Shown here: positions 25,758 through 33,539 of the stretch, one piece after another
Position numbering within the stretch: position 1 is the stretch's first letter
Layout of the letters: each line of letters begins with the position of its first letter
DNA from: an uncultured Clostridium sp.
GTDB lineage: Bacteria > Bacillota > Clostridia > TANB77 > CAG-508
DNA: 64,000 nucleotides
Assembly: GCA_900552135.1 (NCBI GenBank)
Contig: URYN01000005.1
Coordinates: forward strand, 71,502 to 135,501
Direction: 5' to 3'
Translations under genes and position numbers: made by a program
Notes under the pieces: model-generated
What the model was told of the DNA's origin: nothing
The model's database searches: none
The model's input: the letters and a program-made list of their open reading frames with translations, nothing else

Positions 25758-26543
25758 ATGGAATTTTTAATCAGTGCCATTAAAATTATATTTCTTTTGG
25801 GATTTTTAGTTGCAATACATGAAACAGGTCATTTTCTAGTTGCAAAATTATGCAAAGTACGCGTAAACGAATTTGCAATTGGATTTGGACCAGAGATATT
25901 AAAAAAACAAGGGAAAGAAACTAAATATGCATTAAGGCTTATTCCGCTGGGCGGTTTTGTAAGCATGGAAGGCGAAGAGCAGCACTCTGATAAAGAGGGC
26001 TCTTTTAGTAAGGCAAGCATTGGCAAAAGGATTGCTATTGTTGCAGCAGGAGCGGTTGTAAATATAATTTTTGCGATAATATTATTTTTTATATTATCAA
26101 CAACAATACCTGCATCTGCATCAGGATTTGGTGTAAGATTGCAATATGCGTTTCTTAATACAAAAGGCTTTATAGGAGAAATGCTTGAGAGCATTAAAAT
26201 ATTATTTACAAGTAAGGTAACTGTAGACGAATTTGTTGGACCAGTAGGAATCTCTGGCATAGTTGCCCAAACGTCAGGAATAAAAGAGTATGTTTATATA
26301 ATATCTGTAGTTTCTATGTCGCTTGGAATAACTAATCTTTTACCATTTCCACCACTAGATGGAGGAAAAATATTGCTATTAATTATTGAAGCAATAAGAA
26401 AAAAGCCTTTAAAACAAGAAACAGAATTAAAGATTCAAATGATGGGATTCACAGTACTTATTTTACTATCAGTTTTTGTAACATTTAACGATATTACAAA
26501 AATAGTTGGGGGAATTTATTATGGAGGAACTTGGAAAGCCTAA
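25758..26543 (+). CDS. rseP: RseP-like site-2 protease, lacking the PDZ domain
   Basis: M50 intramembrane zinc protease of the RseP/RasP family, which cleaves anti-sigma factors and signal peptide remnants. Motifs: HETGH in VAIHETGHFLVAKLCKVRVNEF, the GFGP motif, and NLLPFPPLDGGKILL near the end. At 261 residues it is much shorter than the usual 340-420 because the region between transmembrane helices 2 and 3, which normally holds a PDZ domain, is reduced to a short loop. The DNA there shows no frameshift, so this is a compact form rather than damage. It overlaps the start of polC by 23 nt. Confidence 0.88.
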   Translation: MEFLISAIKIIFLLGFLVAIHETGHFLVAKLCKVRVNEFAIGFGPEILKKQGKETKYALRLIPLGGFVSMEGEEQHSDKEGSFSKASIGKRIAIVAAGAVVNIIFAIILFFILSTTIPASASGFGVRLQYAFLNTKGFIGEMLESIKILFTSKVTVDEFVGPVGISGIVAQTSGIKEYVYIISVVSMSLGITNLLPFPPLDGGKILLLIIEAIRKKPLKQETELKIQMMGFTVLILLSVFVTFNDITKIVGGIYYGGTWKA

Positions 26544-29500
26544 AACTGTAAAAGAAGTGTTTAAAGATTACAATTCTAATAGTTTTGAACTAAACGCAGC
26601 AAAGGTTATAGGAATTAATTTATATAAAAAACAAAATATTTTAGAGCTTAACATTGTTTCAAAAAAACCAATTGATATAATGGCTGTACTTGACTTAGAA
26701 AAATATATGCAAAGACGTTTTCAGGTTAGAGAAGCTAAGATAAATATTACTTACGATATTGAACAGGAAGCTCAAGAAGATGTAGACACAATAAAGGATT
26801 TTAAAGAAGATTTAGAAGATGAGATTTCTAATAAAATTCTGAAACAATGGGGAAACATTATAGAATATATTTCTCATAAACATCCGATTGCAAAGGCATT
26901 TTTAAGAAATAGTACAATCGAAATAAAAGGAAATACTATTAATGTAACATTATCTCTTAATGGGAAGGAATTCTTAGAAAACAATAAATTTAATGAGGTT
27001 TTTTCTGGGCTGATAGAAAATATATATGGAAAGAAATATATTATTGAATATGCTGAAAATGTACCAGAAAAAAATATTATTGATTATAGACAAGCTTTAG
27101 AAAAACTTGAAAAAAATACCATTCTAGAACTTACAAAAGATAATAATGAAGCACTAGCAGAAGAGATGAGAAAAAAACAGTCTGCTGGAGGAACAGCTAA
27201 GAAACACGGTGGTTCAAGTTTCGGAAACAATTATAGCGATTTGCAGTATGAGAATGCTCAAGCTAGAAAGAAACAGTTCTTGGAAAACAAGAAAAAATAT
27301 CAAGAGAATAAATATGGAAATGCTAAGGTTCAAGGAGATATAAATGAGAAAGCGAATGCTTATGCACAAGCATCTGCTCCAGATGGAACTAATGGAAACT
27401 CTTCTAATGGAAATTTTGCTCAAATGCAAAATATTCCAACAAATGCTGAAAATCCTGGAAATATTCCACCAGAGGCAATACCAGAACAAGAAGAAGATAC
27501 ACCATTAATCTATGGTAGAAGTTTGAATTTAAGTACACCTATTACCAAGATAACGGACATTGGAGTAGATAGTGGAAATGTTATACTTGAAGGAAAACTT
27601 TTAAATGTTGAACTTGATCCAAAAGACGAAGATATCAATTTAGGAATAAAGGTAAGAGAACTAAAATCAGGCAAATTCTTAGTCATATTTAGTATGTATG
27701 ATGGTACTAACACAATAGATTGCAAAGTATTTTCTGCTCCTGAAAAAATAGATAAATTAAAGAAAAGATTAAAATCAGCATCAAAGTTGAGAGTTGCTGG
27801 AACTGCTCAATTTGATCCTTATGCAAAGCAACTTGGTGTTCTTGTAAATACAATTATAGAAATGCCAGAAGAAAAAGTTCAAGCTAGAATGGATAATGCA
27901 AAGGTAAAAAGAGTTGAACTTCACATGCATACTCAAATGAGTACAATGGACGGAATTACTCCTGTTAAGAGCTTGATAAAGCGTGCAATGAAGTGGGGAA
28001 TGAAGTCTATTGCAATTACTGACCATGGAAGTGTTCAAGCATTTCCTGATGCGCACAAGATGTTGGGAGTGAACAACCCAGACATGAAGGTACTTTATGG
28101 AGTCGAGGCATACTTGGTTCCAGATAAGGTTCCATCTGTTTCGAACCCAAAGGGACAAGATTTACACACTACATATTGTGTCTTAGATTTAGAAACAACA
28201 GGTCTTTCGTTTAGAACAGAGAAGATTACCGAAATCGGTATAATGAAGATGAACGAAAAAGGCGAAGTTATTGATGAATTTGAATGCTTCGTAAACCCTG
28301 AAAAGCCAATTCCCCAAAGAGTTGTAGAAGTTACGAATATTACAGATGATATGGTAAAAGATGCCGAGACAATAGATAAAGTATTGCCAAAGGTATTAGA
28401 ATTTGTTGGAGATAGCGTAATTGTTGCACATAACGCAGACTTCGATGTTGGTTTCTTGAAATACAATGCAAAACAATTAGGATTATCTTTAGATAACACC
28501 TATTTAGATACTCTAAGACTAGCAAAAGATTTATTCCCTGACTTCAAAAAGTATAAGTTAGGAATAATTGCTGAAAAACTTGGAATTGAGGTAATAGTTG
28601 CACATAGAGCATTAGATGATGTTGACACTACTGTAAAAGTATTTAGAGTAATGCTAGATATGCTTGATAAAAAAGGCGCTAAAACTATAGAAGACATAGA
28701 CAAGCTTGCTGGCGAAAACGTAAATTACAAGAAATTAAAGAGCTTTCATGCAATAATTCTTGCTACAAACTATGTCGGACTAAGGAACTTATACAAATTA
28801 ATTTCAATATCACATTTGGATTACATATATAAAGGCAGACCTATGCTATTAAAATCAATATATAAGCAATATTCAGAAGGTTTGATTTTAGGAAGTGCTT
28901 GTGAAGCAGGAGAATTATATCAGGCAATAGAAAATGGAAAAGATGATGATGAAATTGAAGCAATCGCAAGAGATTATGATTATCTTGAAATTCAGCCAAC
29001 TGGAAATAACATGTTCTTGGTTAGAAATGGTGTCGTACCAGATGTAGAAGCTTTAAGAGATATAAACAGAAAAATAGTTGCCTTAGGAGAAAAGTTAGAT
29101 AAATTAGTAGTTGCAACTTGCGACGTTCATTTCATGGATCCAGAGGATGAAATATATAGACGTATACTGGAAGCTGGCCAAGGATATGCTGATTGTGATT
29201 TGCAGGCTCCATTATATTTAAGAACAACAGAAGAAATGCTAGAAGAATTTAGTTATTTGGGTGAAGAAAAGGCATACGAAGTAGTTGTTACTAATACAAA
29301 TAAAATAGCTGATATGTGTGAACAAATTAGCCCAATATCGCCAGAAAAATGTCCTCCATATATCAATGATTGCGAAAAAACAATTAAAGATATTGCATAT
29401 AAAAAAGCACATGAATTATATGGAGATCCACTTCCACAAATAGTTGAAGAGAGACTTGATAAGGAGCTAACATCTATTATTAAAAACGGATTCTCCGTTA

Positions 29501-31236
29501 TGTACATAATAGCGCAGAAACTAGTTTGGAAATCAAATGCAGATGGCTATATCGTTGGTTCCAGAGGTTCTGTTGGTTCATCATTTGTTGCCAACATGAC
29601 AGGTATTACGGAGGTTAACTCACTTCCACCACATTACAGATGTCCAAATTGCAAATACTCAGACTTTACTGATTATGGAGTAAAAAATGGATTCGACTTA
29701 CCGGATAAAACTTGTCCAAAATGTGGTCACAGATTAGATAAAGACGGAATAGATATTCCATTCGAAACTTTCTTAGGATTTAATGGAGACAAGGAACCAG
29801 ATATCGACTTAAACTTCTCTGGAGAATATCAGGCAAAAGCTCATAGATACACAGAAGTAATATTTGGAAAAGGTACTACTTTTAAGGCAGGAACTGTTGG
29901 TACTGTTGCTGGAAAGACTGCAATGGGTTATGTAAGAAAGTATAATGAGGAAAGGGGAATACCAATCAACAATTCAGAGGTAATAAGAGTTGCCTATGGT
30001 TGTACAGGAATAAAAAGAACAACAGGTCAGCACCCTGGTGGAATTATAGTTGTTCCAAAGGGAAGAGAAATCTATGAATTCACACCTGTTCAGCATCCAG
30101 CAGATGACCCAACATCTGATATAATCACTACTCACTTTGATTACCACTCAATAGACCAAAACTTATTGAAGCTAGATATACTAGGACACGATGATCCTAC
30201 AATGATAAGAATGTTATTTGATATTACTGGACAAGATCCAACTAAAGTACCGCTTGATGATAAGGAAACAATGTCTATATTTAGTTCTACCACGGCATTA
30301 GGAGTTACACCAGAGCAGATACACAGTGAGGTGGGAAGCTTTGGAGTACCAGAGTTTGGAACAAAATTCGTAAGAGGAATGTTAGTAGACACAAGGCCAA
30401 AAACCTTCGATGAGTTAATTAGAATTTCAGGTCTATCACACGGTACAGACGTATGGTTGAACAACGCACAAAGCTTAATTGATGAAGGAACAATAAAACT
30501 GGAAGACGCAATATGTTGTAGAGATGATATTATGATATATCTAATAAAGCAAGGATTACCTCCACAAAAAGCCTTCAAAATAATGGAGTTTGTTCGTAAA
30601 GGAAAGCCATCGAAAGATCCTGAAGGTTGGAAAAAACATGAAGAAACAATGAGGGAATACAACATACCTGAATGGTATATTGGCTCATGTAAAAAAATAA
30701 AGTACATGTTCCCTAAAGCACATGCTGCAGCTTATGTTACAAACGCTTTTAGAATTGCATGGTTCAAGGTACATATTCCAAAAGCATACTACGCTGCATA
30801 CTTTACAATCAGAGCTGATGCATTTGATAGCGAAATAATGTGCCACGGAGTAGAACGTGTAAAAAACAAAATGAAAGAAATAGAACTTGCTGGAAAAGCA
30901 GCAACCAAGAAAGACCAAGACACTTATGGCGTATTGGAAATAGTATTAGAAATGTATGAAAGAGGTTTAAACTTCTTACCAATAGACTTATATAATTCTG
31001 ATGCAGTAAAATTCAAAGTAGAAGAAGAAGGAATCGTACCTCCTCTAAACAGCATACCTGGACTTGGAACTGTTGCTGCACAAAGCATACAAGAGGCAAG
31101 AAAAGAAGGAGAATTCATGTCAATAGATGATATGAAGATTCGTGCAAAGGTAGGAAAATCTACAATAGAAATGCTTGAAAAAGCAGGTTGCTTAAAGGGA
31201 ATGAGCCAAAGCAATCAAATGAGCTTATTTGCATAA
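26521..31236 (+). CDS. polC: DNA polymerase III PolC-type alpha subunit
   Basis: Main replicative polymerase of low-GC Gram-positives. 1571 residues from ATG 26521, 7 nt after GGGGGA; an in-frame TTG at 26506 is part of that site. N-terminal domain with a low-complexity Asn/Gln/Lys-rich linker (about 215-325), OB domain, PHP domain beginning VELHMHTQMSTMDG, an inserted 3'-5' exonuclease (VLDLETTGLSFRTEKITE, HNADFDVGFLKYN, HRALDDVDTT), then the polymerase core with a zinc ribbon (CPNCKYSDF ... CPKCGHRL) and DIDLNFSGEYQ carrying catalytic Asp residues, and the C-terminal helix-hairpin-helix. Palindromic REP-like DNA follows directly. Confidence 0.97.
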   Translation: MEELGKPKTVKEVFKDYNSNSFELNAAKVIGINLYKKQNILELNIVSKKPIDIMAVLDLEKYMQRRFQVREAKINITYDIEQEAQEDVDTIKDFKEDLEDEISNKILKQWGNIIEYISHKHPIAKAFLRNSTIEIKGNTINVTLSLNGKEFLENNKFNEVFSGLIENIYGKKYIIEYAENVPEKNIIDYRQALEKLEKNTILELTKDNNEALAEEMRKKQSAGGTAKKHGGSSFGNNYSDLQYENAQARKKQFLENKKKYQENKYGNAKVQGDINEKANAYAQASAPDGTNGNSSNGNFAQMQNIPTNAENPGNIPPEAIPEQEEDTPLIYGRSLNLSTPITKITDIGVDSGNVILEGKLLNVELDPKDEDINLGIKVRELKSGKFLVIFSMYDGTNTIDCKVFSAPEKIDKLKKRLKSASKLRVAGTAQFDPYAKQLGVLVNTIIEMPEEKVQARMDNAKVKRVELHMHTQMSTMDGITPVKSLIKRAMKWGMKSIAITDHGSVQAFPDAHKMLGVNNPDMKVLYGVEAYLVPDKVPSVSNPKGQDLHTTYCVLDLETTGLSFRTEKITEIGIMKMNEKGEVIDEFECFVNPEKPIPQRVVEVTNITDDMVKDAETIDKVLPKVLEFVGDSVIVAHNADFDVGFLKYNAKQLGLSLDNTYLDTLRLAKDLFPDFKKYKLGIIAEKLGIEVIVAHRALDDVDTTVKVFRVMLDMLDKKGAKTIEDIDKLAGENVNYKKLKSFHAIILATNYVGLRNLYKLISISHLDYIYKGRPMLLKSIYKQYSEGLILGSACEAGELYQAIENGKDDDEIEAIARDYDYLEIQPTGNNMFLVRNGVVPDVEALRDINRKIVALGEKLDKLVVATCDVHFMDPEDEIYRRILEAGQGYADCDLQAPLYLRTTEEMLEEFSYLGEEKAYEVVVTNTNKIADMCEQISPISPEKCPPYINDCEKTIKDIAYKKAHELYGDPLPQIVEERLDKELTSIIKNGFSVMYIIAQKLVWKSNADGYIVGSRGSVGSSFVANMTGITEVNSLPPHYRCPNCKYSDFTDYGVKNGFDLPDKTCPKCGHRLDKDGIDIPFETFLGFNGDKEPDIDLNFSGEYQAKAHRYTEVIFGKGTTFKAGTVGTVAGKTAMGYVRKYNEERGIPINNSEVIRVAYGCTGIKRTTGQHPGGIIVVPKGREIYEFTPVQHPADDPTSDIITTHFDYHSIDQNLLKLDILGHDDPTMIRMLFDITGQDPTKVPLDDKETMSIFSSTTALGVTPEQIHSEVGSFGVPEFGTKFVRGMLVDTRPKTFDELIRISGLSHGTDVWLNNAQSLIDEGTIKLEDAICCRDDIMIYLIKQGLPPQKAFKIMEFVRKGKPSKDPEGWKKHEETMREYNIPEWYIGSCKKIKYMFPKAHAAAYVTNAFRIAWFKVHIPKAYYAAYFTIRADAFDSEIMCHGVERVKNKMKEIELAGKAATKKDQDTYGVLEIVLEMYERGLNFLPIDLYNSDAVKFKVEEEGIVPPLNSIPGLGTVAAQSIQEARKEGEFMSIDDMKIRAKVGKSTIEMLEKAGCLKGMSQSNQMSLFA

Positions 31237-31240
31237 AATT

Positions 31241-31298
31241 TCGCCCAACAGGAACCGCCCTTTCTCGCCCAACAGGGACGCCCCTTTTTGGGCGAAAC
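31241..31298. repeat. REP-like palindromic repeat, one partial and one full copy
   Basis: A partial unit (TCGCCCAACAGGAACCGCCC, 31241-31260) is followed by a full unit 31265-31298 starting TCGCCCAACAGGGACG, whose ends TCGCCCAA and TTGGGCGA form a stem. A copy in the opposite orientation, nearly identical, lies at 42012-42044. Here it also serves as the hairpin at the end of polC, with a T run inside it. Confidence 0.65.
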
Positions 31299-31359
31299 AA
31301 TGAAATGTAATATCATGTAAAAAAATGCATATAATATCTTATATTTATTATAAAAGACA

Positions 31360-31388
31360 TTGACTTTAGTATAAATGGCGTATATAAT
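31360..31388 (+). promoter_or_regulatory. Promoter of the second type III toxin-antitoxin locus
   Basis: TTGACT (31360-31365), 17-bp spacer, TATAAT (31383-31388), ending about 18 nt before the first RNA repeat. Confidence 0.75.
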
Positions 31389-31405
31389 AAATATATAGTA
31401 AATGA

Positions 31406-31507
31406 TTTCGCTTGTGGTTGGTGCGAATAATAAGTTATGCCATGTTGTCAAATGTTTCGCTTGTGGTTGGTGCGAATAATAAATCATACCATGTTGTAAA
31501 TTATGAT
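31406..31507 (+). ncRNA. Type III antitoxin RNA: two 49-nt repeats (CptI-like)
   Basis: Two units with a 49-nt period begin at 31406 and 31455 (TTTCGCTTGTGGTTGGTGCG, then AATAATAA and CATGTTGT), with the start of a third after 31503. Each has a TTCGC...GCGAA pairing around GGTTGG. The two-and-a-bit copy number fits CptI-type antitoxins. Position between promoter and terminator upstream of a toxin-like gene matches the type III layout already seen at 9.7 kb, but the repeat sequence is unrelated. Confidence 0.75.
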
Positions 31508-31548
31508 AGGGGAAATACAGTAATAATGTATTTCCTTAATTTTTTTTT
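31508..31548 (+). terminator. Terminator between the second antitoxin array and its toxin gene
   Basis: GGGGAAATACA (31509-31519) pairs with TGTATTTCCTT (31527-31537) with two G-U pairs, 7-nt loop, followed by AA and nine T. The toxin ribosome site follows within 10 nt. Confidence 0.8.
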
Positions 31549-31563
31549 ATAAGAAGGTGTTTT

Positions 31564-32046
31564 ATGATAATAGAAGAAGGATATGTGTACCATGTAAAAA
31601 ATGAATATTTCGAATTTGTAAATGATGAAAAGTTAATGAGAAATCATGAAGGAGATGCAACTAGACCAAATTATTTTTGCTTAAAAATGGAAGATGAAGA
31701 AATAATGTGGTTTATTCCAATGAGTAGTAAAATTGAGAAATATAGCAAAATTATAGAAAATAAAGTGAAAAAATATAAAAAATGTGATACTATAATAATA
31801 GGAAATTATAGAGGAAGAAAGCAAGCTTTTTTAATTCAAAATATGTTTCCAATAACAAAAAAATACATAGACCATATTGATACAATTGAAGGAAGAGTAC
31901 TGAAGGTAGCATCAGAAACGAGAAGAGAAATTATTAAAAAAGTTAATAAGATATTTGCATTAAAGAAAAGTGGAGTTAATCTAATTTTTCCTAATGTAGA
32001 TAAAATAAAAGAACAGTTACTAACAGAATTGAAAAAGGAGAAATAG
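31564..32046 (+). CDS. Type III toxin-antitoxin RNase, CptN-like
   Basis: 160-residue basic protein with the pattern EEGYVYHVKNEYFEFVNDE, LMRNHEGDATRPNYFC, IMWFIPMSSKIEKYSKI, an internal Lys-rich segment, QAFLIQNMFPITKKYIDHI and a C-terminal helical part. This is the layout I associate with CptIN-family toxins: a ToxN-like fold with a central WFIPMSSK turn corresponding to the ToxN active-site loop. The repeats and terminator upstream support the call independently. AGAAGGTG precedes the ATG. A DUF1294 membrane-protein gene starts 2 nt after its stop, so both share the mRNA. Confidence 0.78.
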   Translation: MIIEEGYVYHVKNEYFEFVNDEKLMRNHEGDATRPNYFCLKMEDEEIMWFIPMSSKIEKYSKIIENKVKKYKKCDTIIIGNYRGRKQAFLIQNMFPITKKYIDHIDTIEGRVLKVASETRREIIKKVNKIFALKKSGVNLIFPNVDKIKEQLLTELKKEK

Positions 32047-32047
32047 A

Positions 32048-32338
32048 ATGGATAGTTTAAATAGCATTTTTTCAATAAAGAATATAATAATATATTTGAT
32101 TATAATAAATATAATAGCATTTCTTGCAATGTTTATTGATAAGAAAAAAGCAAAAAAGGGAAGATGGAGAATAAAAGAATCAACTTTATTATTTTTAGCA
32201 TTAATTGGAGGAAGTATTGGAGAAATTATAGGAATGTATGTATTCCATCATAAAACCCAAAAGCCTAAGTTTTTTATTGGCGTACCTGTAATAATTGTAC
32301 TTCAAATACTTCTAATTATAGCAATAAATTTAAAGTAA
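32048..32338 (+). CDS. DUF1294 family small membrane protein
   Basis: 96 residues with three hydrophobic segments (about 10-30, 45-62, 75-95) and the family's central FIDKKKAKKGRWRIKESTLL and GGSIGEIIGMYVFHHKTQKPKF blocks. No function is established for DUF1294 proteins. The AGGAG site lies inside the end of the upstream toxin gene and the start follows its stop by one base, implying translational coupling. A terminator at 32397-32424 ends the unit. Whether it has anything to do with the toxin-antitoxin system is open. Confidence 0.85.
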   Translation: MDSLNSIFSIKNIIIYLIIINIIAFLAMFIDKKKAKKGRWRIKESTLLFLALIGGSIGEIIGMYVFHHKTQKPKFFIGVPVIIVLQILLIIAINLK

Positions 32339-32396
32339 TAAATTTTTTAAATCATGATTAGAATACTAATTGATATTTATAGTGTTTTAAAGCCAT

Positions 32397-32424
32397 AACC
32401 ACGGGTATAACCCGTGGTTTCTTT
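32397..32424 (+). terminator. Terminator after the DUF1294 gene
   Basis: Perfect 9-bp stem AACCACGGG (32397-32405) with CCCGTGGTT (32411-32419), TATAA loop, followed by TCTTT. Confidence 0.8.
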
Positions 32425-32442
32425 ATGTGACAAAAAGAAATG

Positions 32443-32471
32443 CACCCTGCAGAAATTGGTTCTGCAGGGTG
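32443..32471 (-). terminator. Terminator of the 46-aa minus-strand gene
   Basis: Perfect 11-bp stem CACCCTGCAGA (32443-32453) with TCTGCAGGGTG (32461-32471). On the minus strand a T-rich tract (CATTTCTTTTTG) follows. Confidence 0.75.
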
Positions 32472-32480
32472 TATGAGACT

Positions 32481-32621
32481 TTAGCCCTTGTTTTTGACGT
32501 TACTGCGTATCACGCGTGGTATGTGGCCGCCTTTGACGACCTTCTTCACCTGTGAAGATTTCAAGGCTTCAGACCGTTTTTGGTCTTTAGACTTAAAAAA
32601 ATCGCTTGTACCTTTAGACAT
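32481..32621 (-). CDS. Small basic protein, 46 aa
   Basis: Short open frame from ATG (32621-32619) to TAA (32483-32481). The product starts MSKGTSDFFKSKDQKR, contains a run of Lys/Arg/Ser, and ends IRSNVKNKG; it is strongly basic, lacks Cys, Trp and Tyr, and has no membrane segment. I do not recognise it. Support: AAGGAGAG about 10 nt upstream, a fully consensus promoter (32661-32689) and a strong terminator 10 nt after the stop. The coding DNA is richer in GC than the surroundings. It shares this solitary layout with the genes at 1.5, 33.0 and 58.0 kb. A small nucleic-acid-binding role is conceivable but not shown. Confidence 0.6.
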   Translation of the reverse strand: MSKGTSDFFKSKDQKRSEALKSSQVKKVVKGGHIPRVIRSNVKNKG

Positions 32622-32660
32622 AGGCAAGATAATCTCTCCTTTCAAATAAGGTTATATTAA

Positions 32661-32689
32661 ATTATAGTATAAAAAAGAGAGAATGTCAA
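32661..32689 (-). promoter_or_regulatory. Consensus promoter for the 46-aa gene
   Basis: Minus strand: TTGACA (32689-32684), 17-bp spacer, TATAAT (32666-32661). Confidence 0.8.
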
Positions 32690-32825
32690 ATAATGTCGAA
32701 TTAAAAAGATAGCAATTTGTAATAATTATGGAGACTAGCAGTAATTAAGTCGAAAAAATGTACGATGTACATAATTGTTTTATATTTCAAAACGAAGTTT
32801 TCATAAAAAAGATTACCATAAATAC

Positions 32826-32905
32826 TGTGGAAAACTTAGCAAATGAATATGTTGATACAGAGTTATTCACAGGGTTATCCACATTATCCACAGCCCTGTG
32901 AATAA
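32826..32905. other. DnaA-box cluster in an inverted repeat
   Basis: Within 80 bp: TTTTCCACA (minus, 32834-32826), TTATTCACA (plus, 32863-32871), two abutting perfect consensus boxes TTATCCACA (32875-32883 and 32884-32892), and TTATTCACA on the minus strand (32905-32897). The outer boxes belong to a perfect 13-bp inverted repeat (GTTATTCACAGGG with CCCTGTGAATAAC) enclosing the two consensus boxes. dnaA, dnaN, rpmH or an AT-rich unwinding region are not adjacent and gene direction does not switch here, so it is more likely a DnaA-titrating or regulatory cluster than oriC. Confidence 0.7.
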
Positions 32906-32957
32906 CCAACCATACAAACAAGGCATAAAGAGAGTGTACATAAACAACAAATAAAAA

Positions 32958-32991
32958 AGCCCCACCGGCCCTACTATGGGCAGATGGGGGT
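32958..32991 (-). terminator. Terminator of the 124-aa minus-strand gene
   Basis: On the minus strand CCCC and GCCC pair with GGGC and GGGG around an ATAGTA loop, followed by CTTTTTTATT. Confidence 0.7.
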
Positions 32992-32999
32992 GAACGGTT

Positions 33000-33374
33000 T
33001 TAGAATTCGACTATAACACAATCCTTTGTAAGTCCGAAGACGGGAATGGCAATTCCAATATACCGATTGTAGAAAAATGGTTCGCCATCTTCATTTTGGT
33101 TAATCGATCCAAATAAATAGACTTTCCCCTCAGGTTTCGGAAGATTTGCAAAGTTGAAGAATGAAGTCCTTTCAGAAATTTTCAGAAAGTTTAGCTTTGA
33201 GCAAACCTCGTCGTAGGAGTCGGCTATGGTTGTGTATACCATAAATGTTCCGAACTGGCAAACGAGAGGTCCGTTCTCATTGCTTATATCCCTTGCCTCA
33301 AACTGTATTTCCCGAGAATCGATATTGCCTTCTTCGTTCAAAACGATAGAAAGAGTAATAATAAATCGTGCCAT
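33000..33374 (-). CDS. Hypothetical protein, 124 aa, solitary transcription unit
   Basis: Not recognised. Soluble, slightly acidic, beta-rich in appearance: MARFIITLSIVLNEEG start, central VCQFGTFMVYTTIADSYDEV, KPEGKVYLFGSINQNEDGE, and FGLTKDCVIVEF end. No signal or membrane segment. ATG at 33374 has AAAGGA upstream. The unit has its own promoter (TTGCAA, 17 bp, TATAAT, 33441-33413) and a terminator 10 nt after the stop, and uses codons richer in GC than the flanking genes. It lies back-to-back with glyS. Could be a recently acquired orphan; nothing visible gives its job. Confidence 0.65.
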   Translation of the reverse strand: MARFIITLSIVLNEEGNIDSREIQFEARDISNENGPLVCQFGTFMVYTTIADSYDEVCSKLNFLKISERTSFFNFANLPKPEGKVYLFGSINQNEDGEPFFYNRYIGIAIPVFGLTKDCVIVEF

Positions 33375-33412
33375 AAAACCATCCTTTCATATAAAGTTGT
33401 GGTACAAGTAGC

Positions 33413-33441
33413 ATTATAGCACAAATTAACATAATTTGCAA
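33413..33441 (-). promoter_or_regulatory. Promoter for the 124-aa minus-strand gene
   Basis: Minus strand: TTGCAA (33441-33436), 17-bp spacer, TATAAT (33418-33413). Confidence 0.7.
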
Positions 33442-33451
33442 GAAAAAATCG

Positions 33452-33480
33452 TTGACACATTGGCTATTTAGTGATATTAT
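33452..33480 (+). promoter_or_regulatory. Promoter of glyS
   Basis: TTGACA (33452-33457), 17-bp spacer, TATTAT (33475-33480), divergent from the preceding minus-strand promoter with only about 10 bp between them. The leader is about 50 nt, too short for a T-box. Confidence 0.7.
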
Positions 33481-33539
33481 AACTAAAGTTAAAAAGCTGA
33501 TTTTTAGCAATATTGAGATGAAAAGAAGAGGAAAATACT

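Noticed and set aside
31215..31487. 90-aa minus-strand frame over the REP and the second repeat array
   Set aside because: No ribosome site; the frame reads through a palindrome and the RNA repeats in antisense.
32826..32905. Chromosomal replication origin
   Set aside because: No dnaA, dnaN or rpmH nearby, no obvious AT-rich unwinding element next to the boxes, and genes keep the same main direction on both sides.
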